From Cladophialophora immunda (taxonomy: Eukaryota; Ascomycota; Eurotiomycetes; Chaetothyriales; Herpotrichiellaceae): a DNA stretch of 64,000 bases. Shown here piece by piece: positions 10,634-22,300 of this stretch (position 1 is the stretch's first letter; every line of letters begins with the position of its first letter). A program made the translations under genes and the position numbers. The DNA lies in contig NW_015622543.1 of NCBI RefSeq assembly GCF_000835495.1, positions 620,001 to 684,000 on the forward strand, read 5' to 3'. The notes beneath the pieces are model-generated. The model was not told the DNA's origin and searched no databases. It worked only from the letters and a program-made list of their open reading frames with translations.

Positions 10634-12453
10634 ATGCTAAGGCTTGAAGGCTTCCCGCCGAGTGGTGACGAGTATTGTCACGCAAGTTGCGCGGTGGGAT
10701 GATATGGCTATATCCCCTCTATTCATCCAAAATCGAAGGCTTGGTGGGCCCAAAGACCAGCTGGAGAAGCAGTATAGGAGGAGCCTAGCTAAGTAGTTTG
10801 ACCAAACTAGAATGGACGACGGAATTGGATCCCCTAGCATCTCGAACGGGCCCGTCGTCTAAAGTTAACGAAAGTTAGTGTTGTGAATGACGACGAAGAA
10901 AGAAGGCGGACGATAGGTTCTTCGTCGGAGACTGCCTTTATTACTCGAGAACGAAAAACCTGATTGCTATTTACGGTTTGGTCCTAGAGGGTGAGCGAAG
11001 GTCGCTTTAACTGAGCCTTTAGCTGAGCATCACTGAGGGCTCCCTATACATTCCCTGAGTAAACACACCGGAGGCCTAATCTGGTCCCTTACGATCGGCT
11101 ATTCCTGCCTCTCGGCTAGGCATCTGTTTCGAATGGACCTCAGGAAGCCTGGCGGATGCCCCGTCCTTACGCTGCAGCCTAAATTTCCTTGTAATCCTTG
11201 GGCCTAGCGGTGTGATAGGGGTGCGCGGTTGATTCGTACGTCGTACTGAGAGTAAGGAATCTGATCAAGTAAAATAGTGGTCTAGACACTAAGACGCTTC
11301 AAGTTTCCGTTAAAACTACGAGCAACCAACGGCCAGAAGCGACGGCGCGGCGACTCGTTGCTCCCCGTAATCCTGCCCAATGAGTTCCACACCATCGTAA
11401 ACTTTTGGTTAGCTGTCTTGCCGCCGAACTAAATGCAGACAACTACTGAGTGTAAGGTGTCTGCAGATTTTGACAAGCAATTCCATGTCACCAAAACAGC
11501 GATGTACTCCATACGGTCAAGATCAGGAATATACGACTTCTAAATGCCCCAAAGCATGATATCTTACCCGCCACCGATGTCCGGCCCAAGTCTTTATACA
11601 AGCGCGTTCCAACCGGCCCAGAACTTTTCCGGAGGGCAAGAGAACAACGTCGAACGCAGAACTCGAGCGAGTAGGTGGTAGTGCAAATTTTAGAGCATAT
11701 TACCACCTATAGTGCTGGAGAGACATCCCTCGAGCTCAAAATCAGTGGACTGGGTTGATTTCTAAACTGTCCACAGGACTCAACCTTTCCACGACGACCC
11801 TTGGGTCACAGTCCGCAGCCTTACGGCTCTGCCTCGTTCCTGATTAGGAAGGCTAGCCGAGTAAGCACTCAACGCTGGGATTGTCTCGGGAGCGCGACTG
11901 GGGAGCGGCGAGTGTCGTACCGGCGCGACTTCGAAGCGATCCAAAGAGGCAAGAATTAGGGCAATAGTTGGCTGTAAGACTCGTGTTCAGAGGCCAAGAA
12001 TGACGGCGCGAACGCTAAAAACAGGCGTCGACTCAACATTTAGTGCATGCACTCCATATTGGACGATCAACAGTCCATTTTCGACGCACTGCATCGGCCA
12101 CGTCAGCAGAGAATGCTCTTATCTGAAAATAACCCCGCCTCTTCTCTCACCACCTACGTCGGAAACTTCGCAGGTCGAGTAAGGACTATTCTCTTCGCCA
12201 GAACTCTGAATTTTTCCTGCCTCCGGGGCAAGCTCATATACATCACGAGTAAAGTGTGACGGTCTCATCTCCATTGCGCACACCACAGTGACCGCTCCTG
12301 GCCCGAAGATTTCGACGATTTAGAGCGCACCCCATATAACAGTTGAATCAAACTTTTAATTACTACTGCCCTGCCAAAGTCGACGCCTGAGTCGAGGGTT
12401 TTTTCTCCTATCTTCCGATAACCCTTACCTCCCATTTGTGATCATACCGAGCG
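10634..12453. other. Gene-free stretch before the NLR gene
   Basis: No coding frame over about 100 codons with recognisable content. At 10879 a sequence starts TGTTGTGAATGACGACG, which looks like the 5' end of a fungal retrotransposon LTR, preceded by GTTAG, but I found no matching 3' end or target-site duplicate. The last 500 bases should hold the promoter of the PNP-NB-ARC-TPR gene; no clear TATA box was seen. Confidence 0.4.
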
Positions 12454-15400
12454 ATGTCGGATTTGGATCCCGAGCTCTATACGGTGGCATGGTTCGCCCC
12501 TCTAGAGATCGAGGCACAAGCTGCCTTGCATATGCTGGATAATAGACATCAGGGGCGATTTCCGATGGGTCCCGGTGACGACTATGTGTTCCAAGCTGGG
12601 GACATGTGCGGACATAATGTCATCATTGCAACCCTTCCTGCAGGCCAAGAATATGGTAAAGGATCTGCTGCCGCCATCGCCAGCCAGGTGAAGAAGTTCT
12701 TTCCTAACCTATGGTTTGGATTGTTGGTTGGTGTTGCTGCCGGCCTCCCCAACCTCTCGCGAAGTCCGCCGCTTGACATCCGTCTTGGCGACGTTCTTGT
12801 GGGCCTTCCTACTAATGAGAGCGCCGGACTCGTGGACTATGAGTTGGGTAAAGAGACAGGGAAGGACGGATTTCAGCTCTTGCGCTGCGGGCGGGTCTTG
12901 GCACCTCCCGAAACCGTTGTGAGGGCGGCGATCGGCAGTATTAAGCTCTCAGCACCGAATGATGCGAAGATGATCCTTCCAAATTACGAGAGGATTCGAA
13001 ACAAAAAACATTCCCATGGCACATTTATGGACCCGGGCCAAGAGCAAGATGTACTATACCAAGTTGACGATGACGGTAACGAGATTCGTGTGGAACGAGA
13101 AAGACGATCAAACGACGAGCGTGTTCGACTGTGGTATGGTACTATAGGTTCCGGGGACAAGCTGATGAAGAATGCTCGAATACGGAATGAGCTGAGAGAC
13201 AAGTACAACTTCATCGGCCTCGAGATGGAGGCGGCGGGGACCATGAACCGCATTCCCGTTGGCGTCATTCGAGGGGTCTGTGACTATGGGGATGAACACA
13301 AGAATAAGCACTGGCAGCCATATGCAGCGGCCATGGCTGCTGCCTATGCTAGGGCTATCTTGTTCGAGATCCGGCCCAGAACTAAGCTAAGTGATCCAGT
13401 GGCTCCACGGAATGGTCAGTACGATGGACGAAATACACCATTTTCAAAGAAGGCTCTTTCTACCTAAATCAGATCTTAACTCCATGTCCTTTGTCTGTCT
13501 AGCACTAACATATAACATTAGTGGCACCTCGGGCGACGATCATGGACGACAAAGGCAAGAAGCGCAGGTTCGACGAAGAACATCCTGCCTCAATGAGGAA
13601 TAGTGGACGCAAGAAGCGCCGTGGCAACAAAAATCTTGCCAAGGCCAGCAGCAGCAATGCAGGAGGCGCTCAGTCTATCTCCAGCGGACAGGGAATTCAA
13701 ATGTCTGGTGGGAGCTTCTCAGCCGGAGGAAACGTAACCTTAGGTGAGGGATAATGGCATGCGCGAAGGTATTCGGTTTCGATTGTTGATGAATAAGTTA
13801 GTACATACTAACGAATTGACCATGACTTGTAATGAATCCGTAGGTATGTTAGATTGGGAAATTCCCTTGCCCCTCCCCCAGAAGTAACCTGGCAGATTGT
13901 ACTGTTCTGACTCGGGAAAATTCTAGATGATCACCGAAATAGCAATGTGCGGTATTTCAGATCCCGTAATGTTAGCAGCAACTTCACTGGTCGCGTCGAC
14001 GTGTTGAGGAAGATCGAGAATGCTCTGTTAGCTCCATTGAGAAATGGATCCCATTCACAACAAAACAGGTTCGTTCTGTATGGGCTAGGAGGATCGGGAA
14101 AAACTCAAGTATGTGCAAAGTTTGCTGAGGAACATCGTGACAGGTGACTCGCCCTGGTTAAAGACCAGCCGTGTTAGTTTTGTTGCTAAGTAATGTCAGA
14201 TTTTGGGGAGTTTTTTGGGTAGACGCCACTAGCACCGAAACTGCGGAACAGTCCTTCAAGGATATCGCGAAGATTGGCGGACTCCCAGAAGTTTTCGAGA
14301 ACGGAAGGCTTTGGCTTTCTAGTCGAACTGAGGAATGGCTTCTTATAGTCGACAACGCCGACGATCCATCGACGGATATTGCAAACTACTTTCCACCGGG
14401 CAACAGAGGCAGCGTGTTGATAACGAGCAGGAATCCAGATTGCAGGGTATATGGAAGCCAACATGAACACAGTCATCGGCTTAATGAGTTGGAGATGGAA
14501 GACAGCATAACCCTGCTACTAAGAACAGCTCTCAAGGATGTGAAGGACCGAAGCAACCGTTTGCAGGCGGGACTAATTGCAAAGGAATTAGGATGCCTCG
14601 CCCTCGCTGTTGTCCAAGCCGGCGCAGCGATTCGCAAAGATCGCTGCCGCCTAGAAGACTACCTCAACGTCTATGAGCGAAACCGGGAGGAGCTGATGAA
14701 AAACCACCCTGGGCAGGGTATGGATGGGTACCAACATACCGTTTACACGACTTGGGAAATCTCTCGCCAGATGATTGAACGCCTTGATTCCAAGTCCTCT
14801 TCGGACGCAATGGACCTCTTGGATATTTCCGCCTTCCTGTACTTCGAAGATATTCCAGAATTGATCTTCCAGCAGGCGCCAAAACAAGAGCAAAAACACA
14901 GCCGATTCATGAGTTGGATTACTTGGGCGAAATCCAACCCGAAACCGTCTCCTGATCGAGACCAGGATTGGGTTCGTCAGGCTGTTGTCCTGTTATCGTC
15001 ATTCTGTCTCATAACAATTAACACGGAGAGGACGAGCTTCTCAATGCACCGTCTAGTGCATTCATGGTCGCGAAATCGGTTAAGTGCGCAAGCCCAACAG
15101 TTGTGCAGACGCTCTGCGGCCTCTATGCTGGAAAATTCAATCAGTTGGAGACGAGAAAGTGCGGATTGCGCTTTTCGGAGGCGTTTACGGCAGCATGTTG
15201 ACTTCCTCCTCCATAATGACAGGATACCTGGGAAGAAGAGGGATCCAGCGCTCGAACCAAGCCAGTACCAACGAGCCGCCAAATTTGGGCTCGTATTCAG
15301 CGACAGCGGGAAGTATACTCCTGCAGAAGAACTATACCGGATCGCTTTGACGGAGATGGAGAAAATTCTGGGTAGAGAACATCCGGAAACGTTGCAAACT

Positions 15401-16912
15401 CTTGATAGCTTGGCATCAGTGTTGCGAAACCAAGGTAAGTACAAGGACGCTTTCAAGGCGAGCGAGCGCGCGTTGCGATGCAGGGAAAGGAAACTTGGAA
15501 ACATGCACCAGGATACGCTCAAAACTCTCGACCACATGGCTTTGGCGTTACAGGGTCAGGGGAACTACAAAGAAGCCGAAATCCAACACAAAGACGTATT
15601 GGACAGAAAAGAGAAGCTGCTCGGGAAAGAGCATGTGGATACTCTTGAAAGTCTCAACAACCTTGCTCTCACCCTACGAAGCGAAGGACAATACGCGGCA
15701 GCTGCAGAGATGGCGAGCCGAGCATTGGCTGCTAGGGAGAAGGTACTCGGAGAAGAGCACCCGGATACAATGGAAAGTTTGAATAATCTAGCCACGGTGC
15801 TCGAGGACCAAGCACAATATCAAGCCGCGGAGGAAATGCATAGAGTGGCACTTGATCGAAGACAGAGGTTGCTTGGAAATGAGCACCCAGATACGCTGAC
15901 GAGCATGAGCCGACTGGCTTATGTCCTTCGAAAGCAAGGCAAACACGGAGCTTCCGAACAGATGACTCGACAGACGCTAGAGGGAAGAAATAAGGCTCTT
16001 GGTCCGTTGCATCCGGATACGCTAGCAAGCGAAAGCTATTTGGCAGGATTGTTTCAGGACCAAAACAACTATGAGGCTGCCGAACAGATGAACCGGCATG
16101 CCCTAGGGGGCTACGAGCAGGGATTAGGGGAGCTCCACCCAGACACCTTGACCGTCATGAGCAACCTTGCAACCGCCTTTCGGATGCAAGCGAAATACGG
16201 CCCAGCCGAGGAGATGAATCGGCAGGTACTGGCTAAAAGGGAGCTAGCACTAGGAAAGGACCATCCCGACACACTCATGAGCGTAAATAATCTAGGAGAA
16301 GTTCTGCAGGCGCAGAAGAAATACCAGGAAGCCGAAGAGTTGCATCGCCGAGCTCTGCAGGCGAAAGAAGCATCCGAAGATATTGGTCCGTGGCATCCAG
16401 ACACGATTGCAAGCATGCTGAATTTGGCATGGACGTTACAACTTCAGGAGAAATACGACGAAGCTGAAGAGTTAAACCGAGGAGCATTTTCATCTTCTGA
16501 ACGCAAACTTGGCCCAGCAGACCGCCTGACATTGAAAAGCGCGTTCCATCTCGGGTTCTTGCTCCATCGTCGAAAGAAGTATGTCGAGGCACACCATCGT
16601 TATCAGCAGGCATGGGATGGCTATAAGAACGAACAGAGCCGGGAGGCTTCTGTGTGCCTCAAACATTTCAAGAACTTAAGCGCAGAAATGAGTGATCTTG
16701 GTATCGTTGGGTCTCTTCAGGATCACACTGACTGGCGTAGCTTTTCAACTCAAAGCGACGGTATCCTCTACAGGGAAACAGTACCTCAAGGGTCCGAGGT
16801 CTCAGATAGGTATCCTGGCACGGCCAACTCCGAGCCTGGTCGCCCTAGCAAGGAAAGACGTCGCGGCTCGGCATCTTCAGACAAGCCCGGAAACTCTAAG
16901 GCAAAGAAATAA
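12454..16912 (+). CDS. NOD-like receptor: PNP phosphorylase - NB-ARC - TPR
   Basis: Exons 12454-13414, 13522-13743, 13927-14143 and 14200-16912 give 1370 residues in frame. Residues 8-312 are a nucleoside phosphorylase/nucleosidase domain (PNP_UDP) with IGSGDKL, GLEMEAAG (255-262) and VIRGVCDYGDEHKN. Residues 321-394 form a linker with a basic patch (KKRR) and a Gly/Ser/Asn tail. The NB-ARC ATPase has P-loop GLGGSGKT (447-454), Walker B LLIVDNADD (D518) and VLITSRN; a winged-helix motif MHRLVHSWSR follows. From about residue 839 there are eleven kinesin-light-chain TPRs of 42-44 residues with HPDTLxS signatures. Known: fungal STAND proteins of this build are linked to non-self recognition, and PNP domains in bacterial defence systems can cleave ATP. 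Inferred: TPRs sense, NB-ARC switches, PNP is the effector. The TPRs are diverged, unlike hypervariable high-identity arrays. Confidence 0.9.
13744..13926 (+). other. Two abutting introns, zero-length exon (recursive splice site)
   Basis: The interval splits into two complete introns: GTGAGG...CCGTAG (13744-13843, branch CTAAC at about 13808) and GTATGT...TTCTAG (13844-13926, branch CTGAC at about 13907). The first acceptor and second donor touch (TAG|GTATGT), so no bases remain between. Removing both, or the whole 183 nt at once, gives the same protein (Gly-Asp junction). Confidence 0.6.
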
Positions 16913-17199
16913 AAGAAAACGATGACTTGAGCAGCGGCGAGACCCAGCAAGTCCCACGTGCTTTAGCGCCTTATAAACGCTAATTTGCTCAATAGGGAAT
17001 TGCCTCAATTTTTCGGAAATCATGGGATATGTCGAGAGAACAGCCATTTCCTTCGAAGGGTGGAGCCCTTATACATCAGTCTTGATGTTCTGTGATACGA
17101 TTCAGGGAGGTTGATAATGCGTATTTCTTCGGGACCCTCTTACCACATAGGTATACAGGTTATGATTTGCCACGCCTTCGACGACCTCTGCCGAATTTC

Positions 17200-17445
17200 T
17201 TATTCAGGGCCTCCAATAACAATGTCCCCTCTAGGCCCTTCATGTGGTGCACGTGCCCACTGCTCTGGTGGACGTCTGGCAGGCGGTGGAGAGCCTGAGT
17301 CTTCTTCGCCAAACTCTATTTGTTTTTCTCTTTTTGCATGTAATGAAACCCTGTTTTGGTAGGCGTAGATTGAATATCCGACGATAGCGAGGACGACAAA
17401 GAGGATGATGATGATGATTGCGATGACGTCGTTTGGTCGGACCAT
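17200..17445 (-). CDS. Small single-pass membrane protein, unknown function
   Basis: An 81-residue protein starting MVRPNDVIAIIIIILFVVLA: one strongly hydrophobic helix (about residues 7-28) followed by a polar tail rich in Pro, Arg and Glu that ends GDIVIGGPE. An in-frame upstream start would add 33 residues without a clear signal, so the internal ATG just before the helix is preferred. Very short proteins of this form are common in Pezizomycotina. It lies 3' to 3' with the NLR gene, about 290 bases apart. No family name can be given. Confidence 0.5.
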   Translation of the reverse strand: MVRPNDVIAIIIIILFVVLAIVGYSIYAYQNRVSLHAKREKQIEFGEEDSGSPPPARRPPEQWARAPHEGPRGDIVIGGPE

Positions 17446-19302
17446 GGTGTTGAATGAGTGGGTTGCCGGCAGATCGAATGAATGCTTTATCCTTGTAGAG
17501 AAGCAATATAAAGCGTTGGAGCGTACACGGGTTTGCTCGACCACGATATGATCGTCTTTCGATTGCGGACATGCCAGTGTTGTTGAACCTTTAGTGGTTG
17601 GTTGGCGTGGTTACCGAGTCTTGGCATGTATCAGGGTTTGCCTTCTGTCGATTGCAAGCTGGCTGCCAAGGGAACAGAACCGGCTGCGGTCATCGATGGA
17701 CAGCGAAATAGCTCGGAGATTCGTACGAGGCCATTCATGGAACACTCTCTATAGGAGTTAGTTGTAAAATTAGTTGCGAAGCGGATGGAGATGGTTGTGT
17801 TTGCGCTGTGCGCTGGTGTTTGGATCTAAGGATGGGTTTGGAGGTCAGGTTGGATTGCGGGTCAGCGGAATGTGAAAGGGAAAGCTTTCAAGCCGCGGAG
17901 CGACCACTAGTCTCTTGGTCCCGCTTAGTATAAATGCTCCTGTCGCTATCTCTCGCAGTCTGTGTGGCTGTAGGAGTCCCCCATTGAGTTAAGAATGTTC
18001 GTTGATGTTCCCTCTTTGCTCACAAGAACGTGTTATGAGCTGCCTTGATCACGTGAGGTGTCACTCAGCAAACCCGAGGTGGTTTACTTGGCGATATAGT
18101 GGTGGGACGGTGTAGCTTGAGACGGGAGACCAAGAGTATAGTATGCAGACCTATACGCAAAGCAGATAGTCGAGAGGAACTCGATTTTTTGATAACGAGA
18201 TTGACTACGAAGGAAACCATGGGTCTCCTTCTTCCTATATAGTTGTGCTGTGCTCAGTGTGCTCAGTCGCGCTTAGTTGTGCTCAGTACTGATCACACTG
18301 AGCCACACTTGGGCGACGCCGAGCGCCTGCTCAGTACTGCTTAGTTGTGCCCGTCACGTGCCCACCGAGCGGTATTGATCGTGTGTTTCTGTGTCAAGTT
18401 CCTGCCCCTTCAAGCCATTGGTTTGGCCCAGCTGCCCTCTCCCGCCCACTCCTGGGTCCCTTTTCTGGCCGCAGGCCCTGTTCGTAACAGAACGCAACAT
18501 CCAGCTGACAGTGAACTTATGACAAACACTCCGAACTCGTCTCAGAGATATGCCACCATCTCTTCGAGTCCTATATAAACTAAGCGGTCAGGATAGATCT
18601 ATTGACATTTGAACCTACTATTCCCTCTCCCCATCTACCTATAGGCCGTCCTTATAGCTAGGTCTAAGGGTATAAGGATTAAGGATTTTAGACTAGTAGC
18701 GAACTTGTAGCGAATCTACTAGATTACCTAAACCGGATACTAGCCTAGAGGCTAGTTTAGCTGATTACTTAGGGGCTAGATTATACTTTTACTTATATAG
18801 TGAACTGGGGCGAGGCTTTTAGCCTTGGGCGTCAACTCGCACGGCAGCAGGTAAAAGGAACGTTCACATCTTGTAGGCCAGTTGACTGATTGAATTGTCT
18901 ATCTGTGTGCCTGTGCGTGTGTATCTTCGAGGACTCTACCCTTTTCCCTAGGCGAAGAACGAAAGGAAAGACCCCTAACCTAGGGTGGTACCTAGAACTG
19001 ACCAATCAGAGAGTAGGATCGTCGGCCTGTACAATGTAAAGGCAAATCACCCAACCTCGTCGCTCGTCCACCTATCACCTCAAGCCTCTCAACCTTTCCC
19101 ATTACAACAGTACTTAGGGAGTATCAGTGATGATCAGCTAAACGCTCAGTTAGAGCTCAGGTTAAAGCAGCCTTCGCTCACCCTCTGGGACCAAGCCGCA
19201 TGTGGCAATGAGGTTTTTCGTTCTCGAGTAATCCAGGTAGACAACCATTCTCTCTCATGTATCTTTTTCCGAGTGTCGTGTCTCATTTCCTGCTCGCTAA
19301 AC
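17446..19302. other. Intergenic with degenerate repeats and a TA-rich patch
   Basis: No gene is supported. About 18240-18350 holds several short variants of GTGCTCAGT and GCTTAGTTGTG in both orientations. From about 18600 to 18800 the sequence becomes rich in TAG/CTA/TTA. The rest has only short frames; a 135-codon frame at 18985 shows no known domain. Confidence 0.5.
18600..18805. repeat. TA-rich, RIP-like sequence relic
   Basis: This 200-base patch is crowded with CTAG, TAGC and TTAG words and has far more TpA than the flanks. That is the footprint expected where repeat-induced point mutation has hit an old transposon copy. No ends or coding remains can be recognised. Confidence 0.4.
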
Positions 19303-22300
19303 CTACACCAAGGATACTACCTCGTCCTTCAGATTGCCAACAGCTTGTCCGTCGTGATACATGGCCCCATGAACGTAGCACTCTCCTCGTAGGTCATAGA
19401 ACTTGGTGCCAGGTCTTTTTCGGAGCACGAACGGCACGCTAGCTCCATGGACCAGAAAGATGTTGTCCTTCGGCTTGGTTCCTCCGGGCACGACTCCCGC
19501 ATATCCTCTCGTGGTAAGACAGGCCGCTGCGTCGGGAATCCTCCCGAGGAAGGCAGCGACCGTCTCCCAAAATTGGTTTCGTCGCTGCTGGACCTCATCT
19601 GGCTCGGAGAGGTGTTGCCGCGCATCCCGGCCAGGACGCAGGGCGAGAATCTCGTTTTCAAAACCTTGCGGCCATACTCGAGGCGGGTTCTCCTCCTCCC
19701 GGCTCTTCTCCAATGGGGGGAGGTGTGTCCTCGTTTGTGGGCCGACAGCATCTCCGATGAGGATCTTGATAAGCACATGGTCGTGCCAGTGCTTTTCCAG
19801 GTTCGGGTAGTAATGGAGAAAGGACAAGTGCTGGCGAAGCTCTTCTAGAGTGTTGCTGAAACGGATGGTTTCCGCGCCGGGGCCGATGGGGAGAGATCGG
19901 CAGCTCTGAACGGTATCGAACATCTTGCCTGTGATGGATAGAACGGGATTGAGTCCTGGGTTGCTTATGATGGGATTCGGGTCAAGGGATGCACCTGCGC
20001 TGAATCCAGCCTTATTTCTCGTCCCAACCGCTCTCCATGTGGAGATGGTAGGTCCATAGTGATGCTTTCCATCGTGGTTCATTAGGTCGGGGATCCAGGA
20101 CGAAAACTGACTGCCCTTTTCTCTTCCAGCCCGGTACAGAAGCTCGAGAACGCGATTCCTTTTGACGAACTCCTCGGCGTATCTCGAAAGTATGACGGCA
20201 TCATCTGATTCATAGTCGGGTATAAAAGCATCGTCGTCGCTGCTCGTGTCAGCTGCCAGGTTGAGCATGGCGAAGAGCTTGTCGCGCGGTTTGGAGGACT
20301 TGGTATAGAAGAACATTTCGATCAGTCTCAGAAAAGGAAGCTTCAAACGGCCCACTCGAGGTTGGTCCGAGTGGCCTTCCAAACACCGTCGCGTGTGGTG
20401 TAGAGCACGGGCAGGATCCGAATGTGTGACTAGTAGTTGCTTCCCGTCTGTTGCTCCTCCAGCGGCATATAGCTGCTGCACATGTTCCTCGAACGCCATG
20501 ACCCCTTCCATAAAGTCGTCCCATTCGATTTGGGAATTCTCGTCCATAATGGTGATGCGGGAGCCAAAGACCAGCTCTTGGATGATCCAGGTCCGAGTGA
20601 ACCACGGCCGTTGCAGAAATGCGCTGATCTGCATTATTTCCTCGTCACTCAATAGAAGAGCTTGAACTGCGTGTTCCCATGGCCCTCGACGCGATCCACG
20701 CTGCTTGCCGAGTTTATCGAGTAGACCAATGGCATCGCAGTCGTCGTCCTTCCTGCTGCCGATCCAGACAATCACACGTTTGGCTTGGCTGTATAAGGAT
20801 CCCATGCGGCGGACCTGCATGCTCTTCTCGAGGTTGTCCTTCTGATTGATGCAGACGGCGTCCGCCCATATCAAGTCATTTACGCCGTCACGGCGAAGGC
20901 GGCGGAGGCATGTCCATAAAGATTCTGTGATGGGGATTTCCACATCATTTACCACAAATTGGAATGGCGAAAGCTTTGTGGGCTCGGCACCCCAGACATA
21001 AGATATCGCACAGAACTTAACCAAAGGCATGCTGTGCTTGAATGACGACGCTACCATGAGCTTTCCTTTCAGCCGTGAGTTCCCATCGCCGTCGAGGTCG
21101 AGTTTTAGCAGCCGAATCTGGTCCGCACGAATCTCGAGGCCTTTGTAGATCTTGTCTGTTTCCGAGGCCGTGATTGACTCCGTGGGTCTTTCGACGAGCA
21201 TGGCCGAGGCCAGTGGCGAGATGCTCCCTCGAAAGGAGCCAGCAGCCTCGATTGAAATAGAGCCCTCCTGGTGAAGTCGCCAAGGGTCGGCGTACAAGGC
21301 GATTCCCGGGTTTGTACGGACATGGTACACGCGGGCGAGGACGAACACATTGTCGGGTCTCGTCTTCCTCGTCTTGCCGCTACTCAAAGTCATCGCTTTG
21401 GCCTGGTAACAAAGTGATCTGTCAGTTTTGGTATTTTTGATTGCTTTCCTCTTTGGCTAGTGTGGCTAGCTATGCTGACCTTATTATATTGCTCATTCGA
21501 CAGTCTAAATGGCCCATGTAGGTTCCCGTTAGTAGCGCAGACTTGTATGTGAAATTTGCACGTCTCGTTGAGCGCTGAATCAAGCATCTGATAGCGTCGA
21601 ATAGTCGAATCTCGGAGCTTGCCACGAGTCTCGGATATTGTGAAAGTGGAATGATTATCTTCCTCGGTTTTCTCTTCATACGGTTTGTGTCCGTTGCGGG
21701 AGCGCATGCTGCTCGTCCAGTGCTCATTAGGATGGTAGGAATCTTGGCCGAGAAGCGAACCTAGAAGCTGAGATACCTGGCCCAGATGATGCTGCGTCAA
21801 CAATAAGGAAAGAGGAGAATGGATTCAGCAAAAACTGACAACCAAGACGAATACGTACGTAAAGTTCAGCGAAATATCTGGTGTCCTGGGTATCCTCGTC
21901 CAAGAATACTGTTGATGGAGATGGATTGAATAAGAGGCCGCGGTTTGTATTCACAAAGCTGTCCTCGAGGCATCGAGACATGAACAAGTCGAGCAATTCT
22001 GACGCGTCCGTTTGGTCGTTGCGTGGAACAATGCGCCGTGGGCTGGCTCGATTGCTCAGCCGCAGCACTTCACCCCCCCTGGCGCCAACAGAGTGTGATC
22101 GAACTTCTTGGGCTGTGGCTCCGACCGACAAGTCCCCAACTTGTCTCGGGCGATGCATGACAAAGTTGTAGTCGTCCTTGTTCTCGCTCCTTAGCTTTGG
22201 GCCCTTGTCCATCATTGGAAGTGTAGTCAAGGCGGCGTCCGACACGCTCGTGCTTTGGCAGTCTTCTGTAATCTGGATGTTTGATCGGCTTTGGTTCGCA

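Noticed and set aside
10879..11250. Possible solo LTR starting TGTTGTGAATGACG
   Set aside because: No 3' end with CA followed by the GTTAG target duplicate was found, and no second copy lies in the window.
18985..19392. 135-codon plus-strand frame overlapping the 3' end of the giant gene
   Set aside because: No recognisable domain; overlaps the HET exon in antisense.
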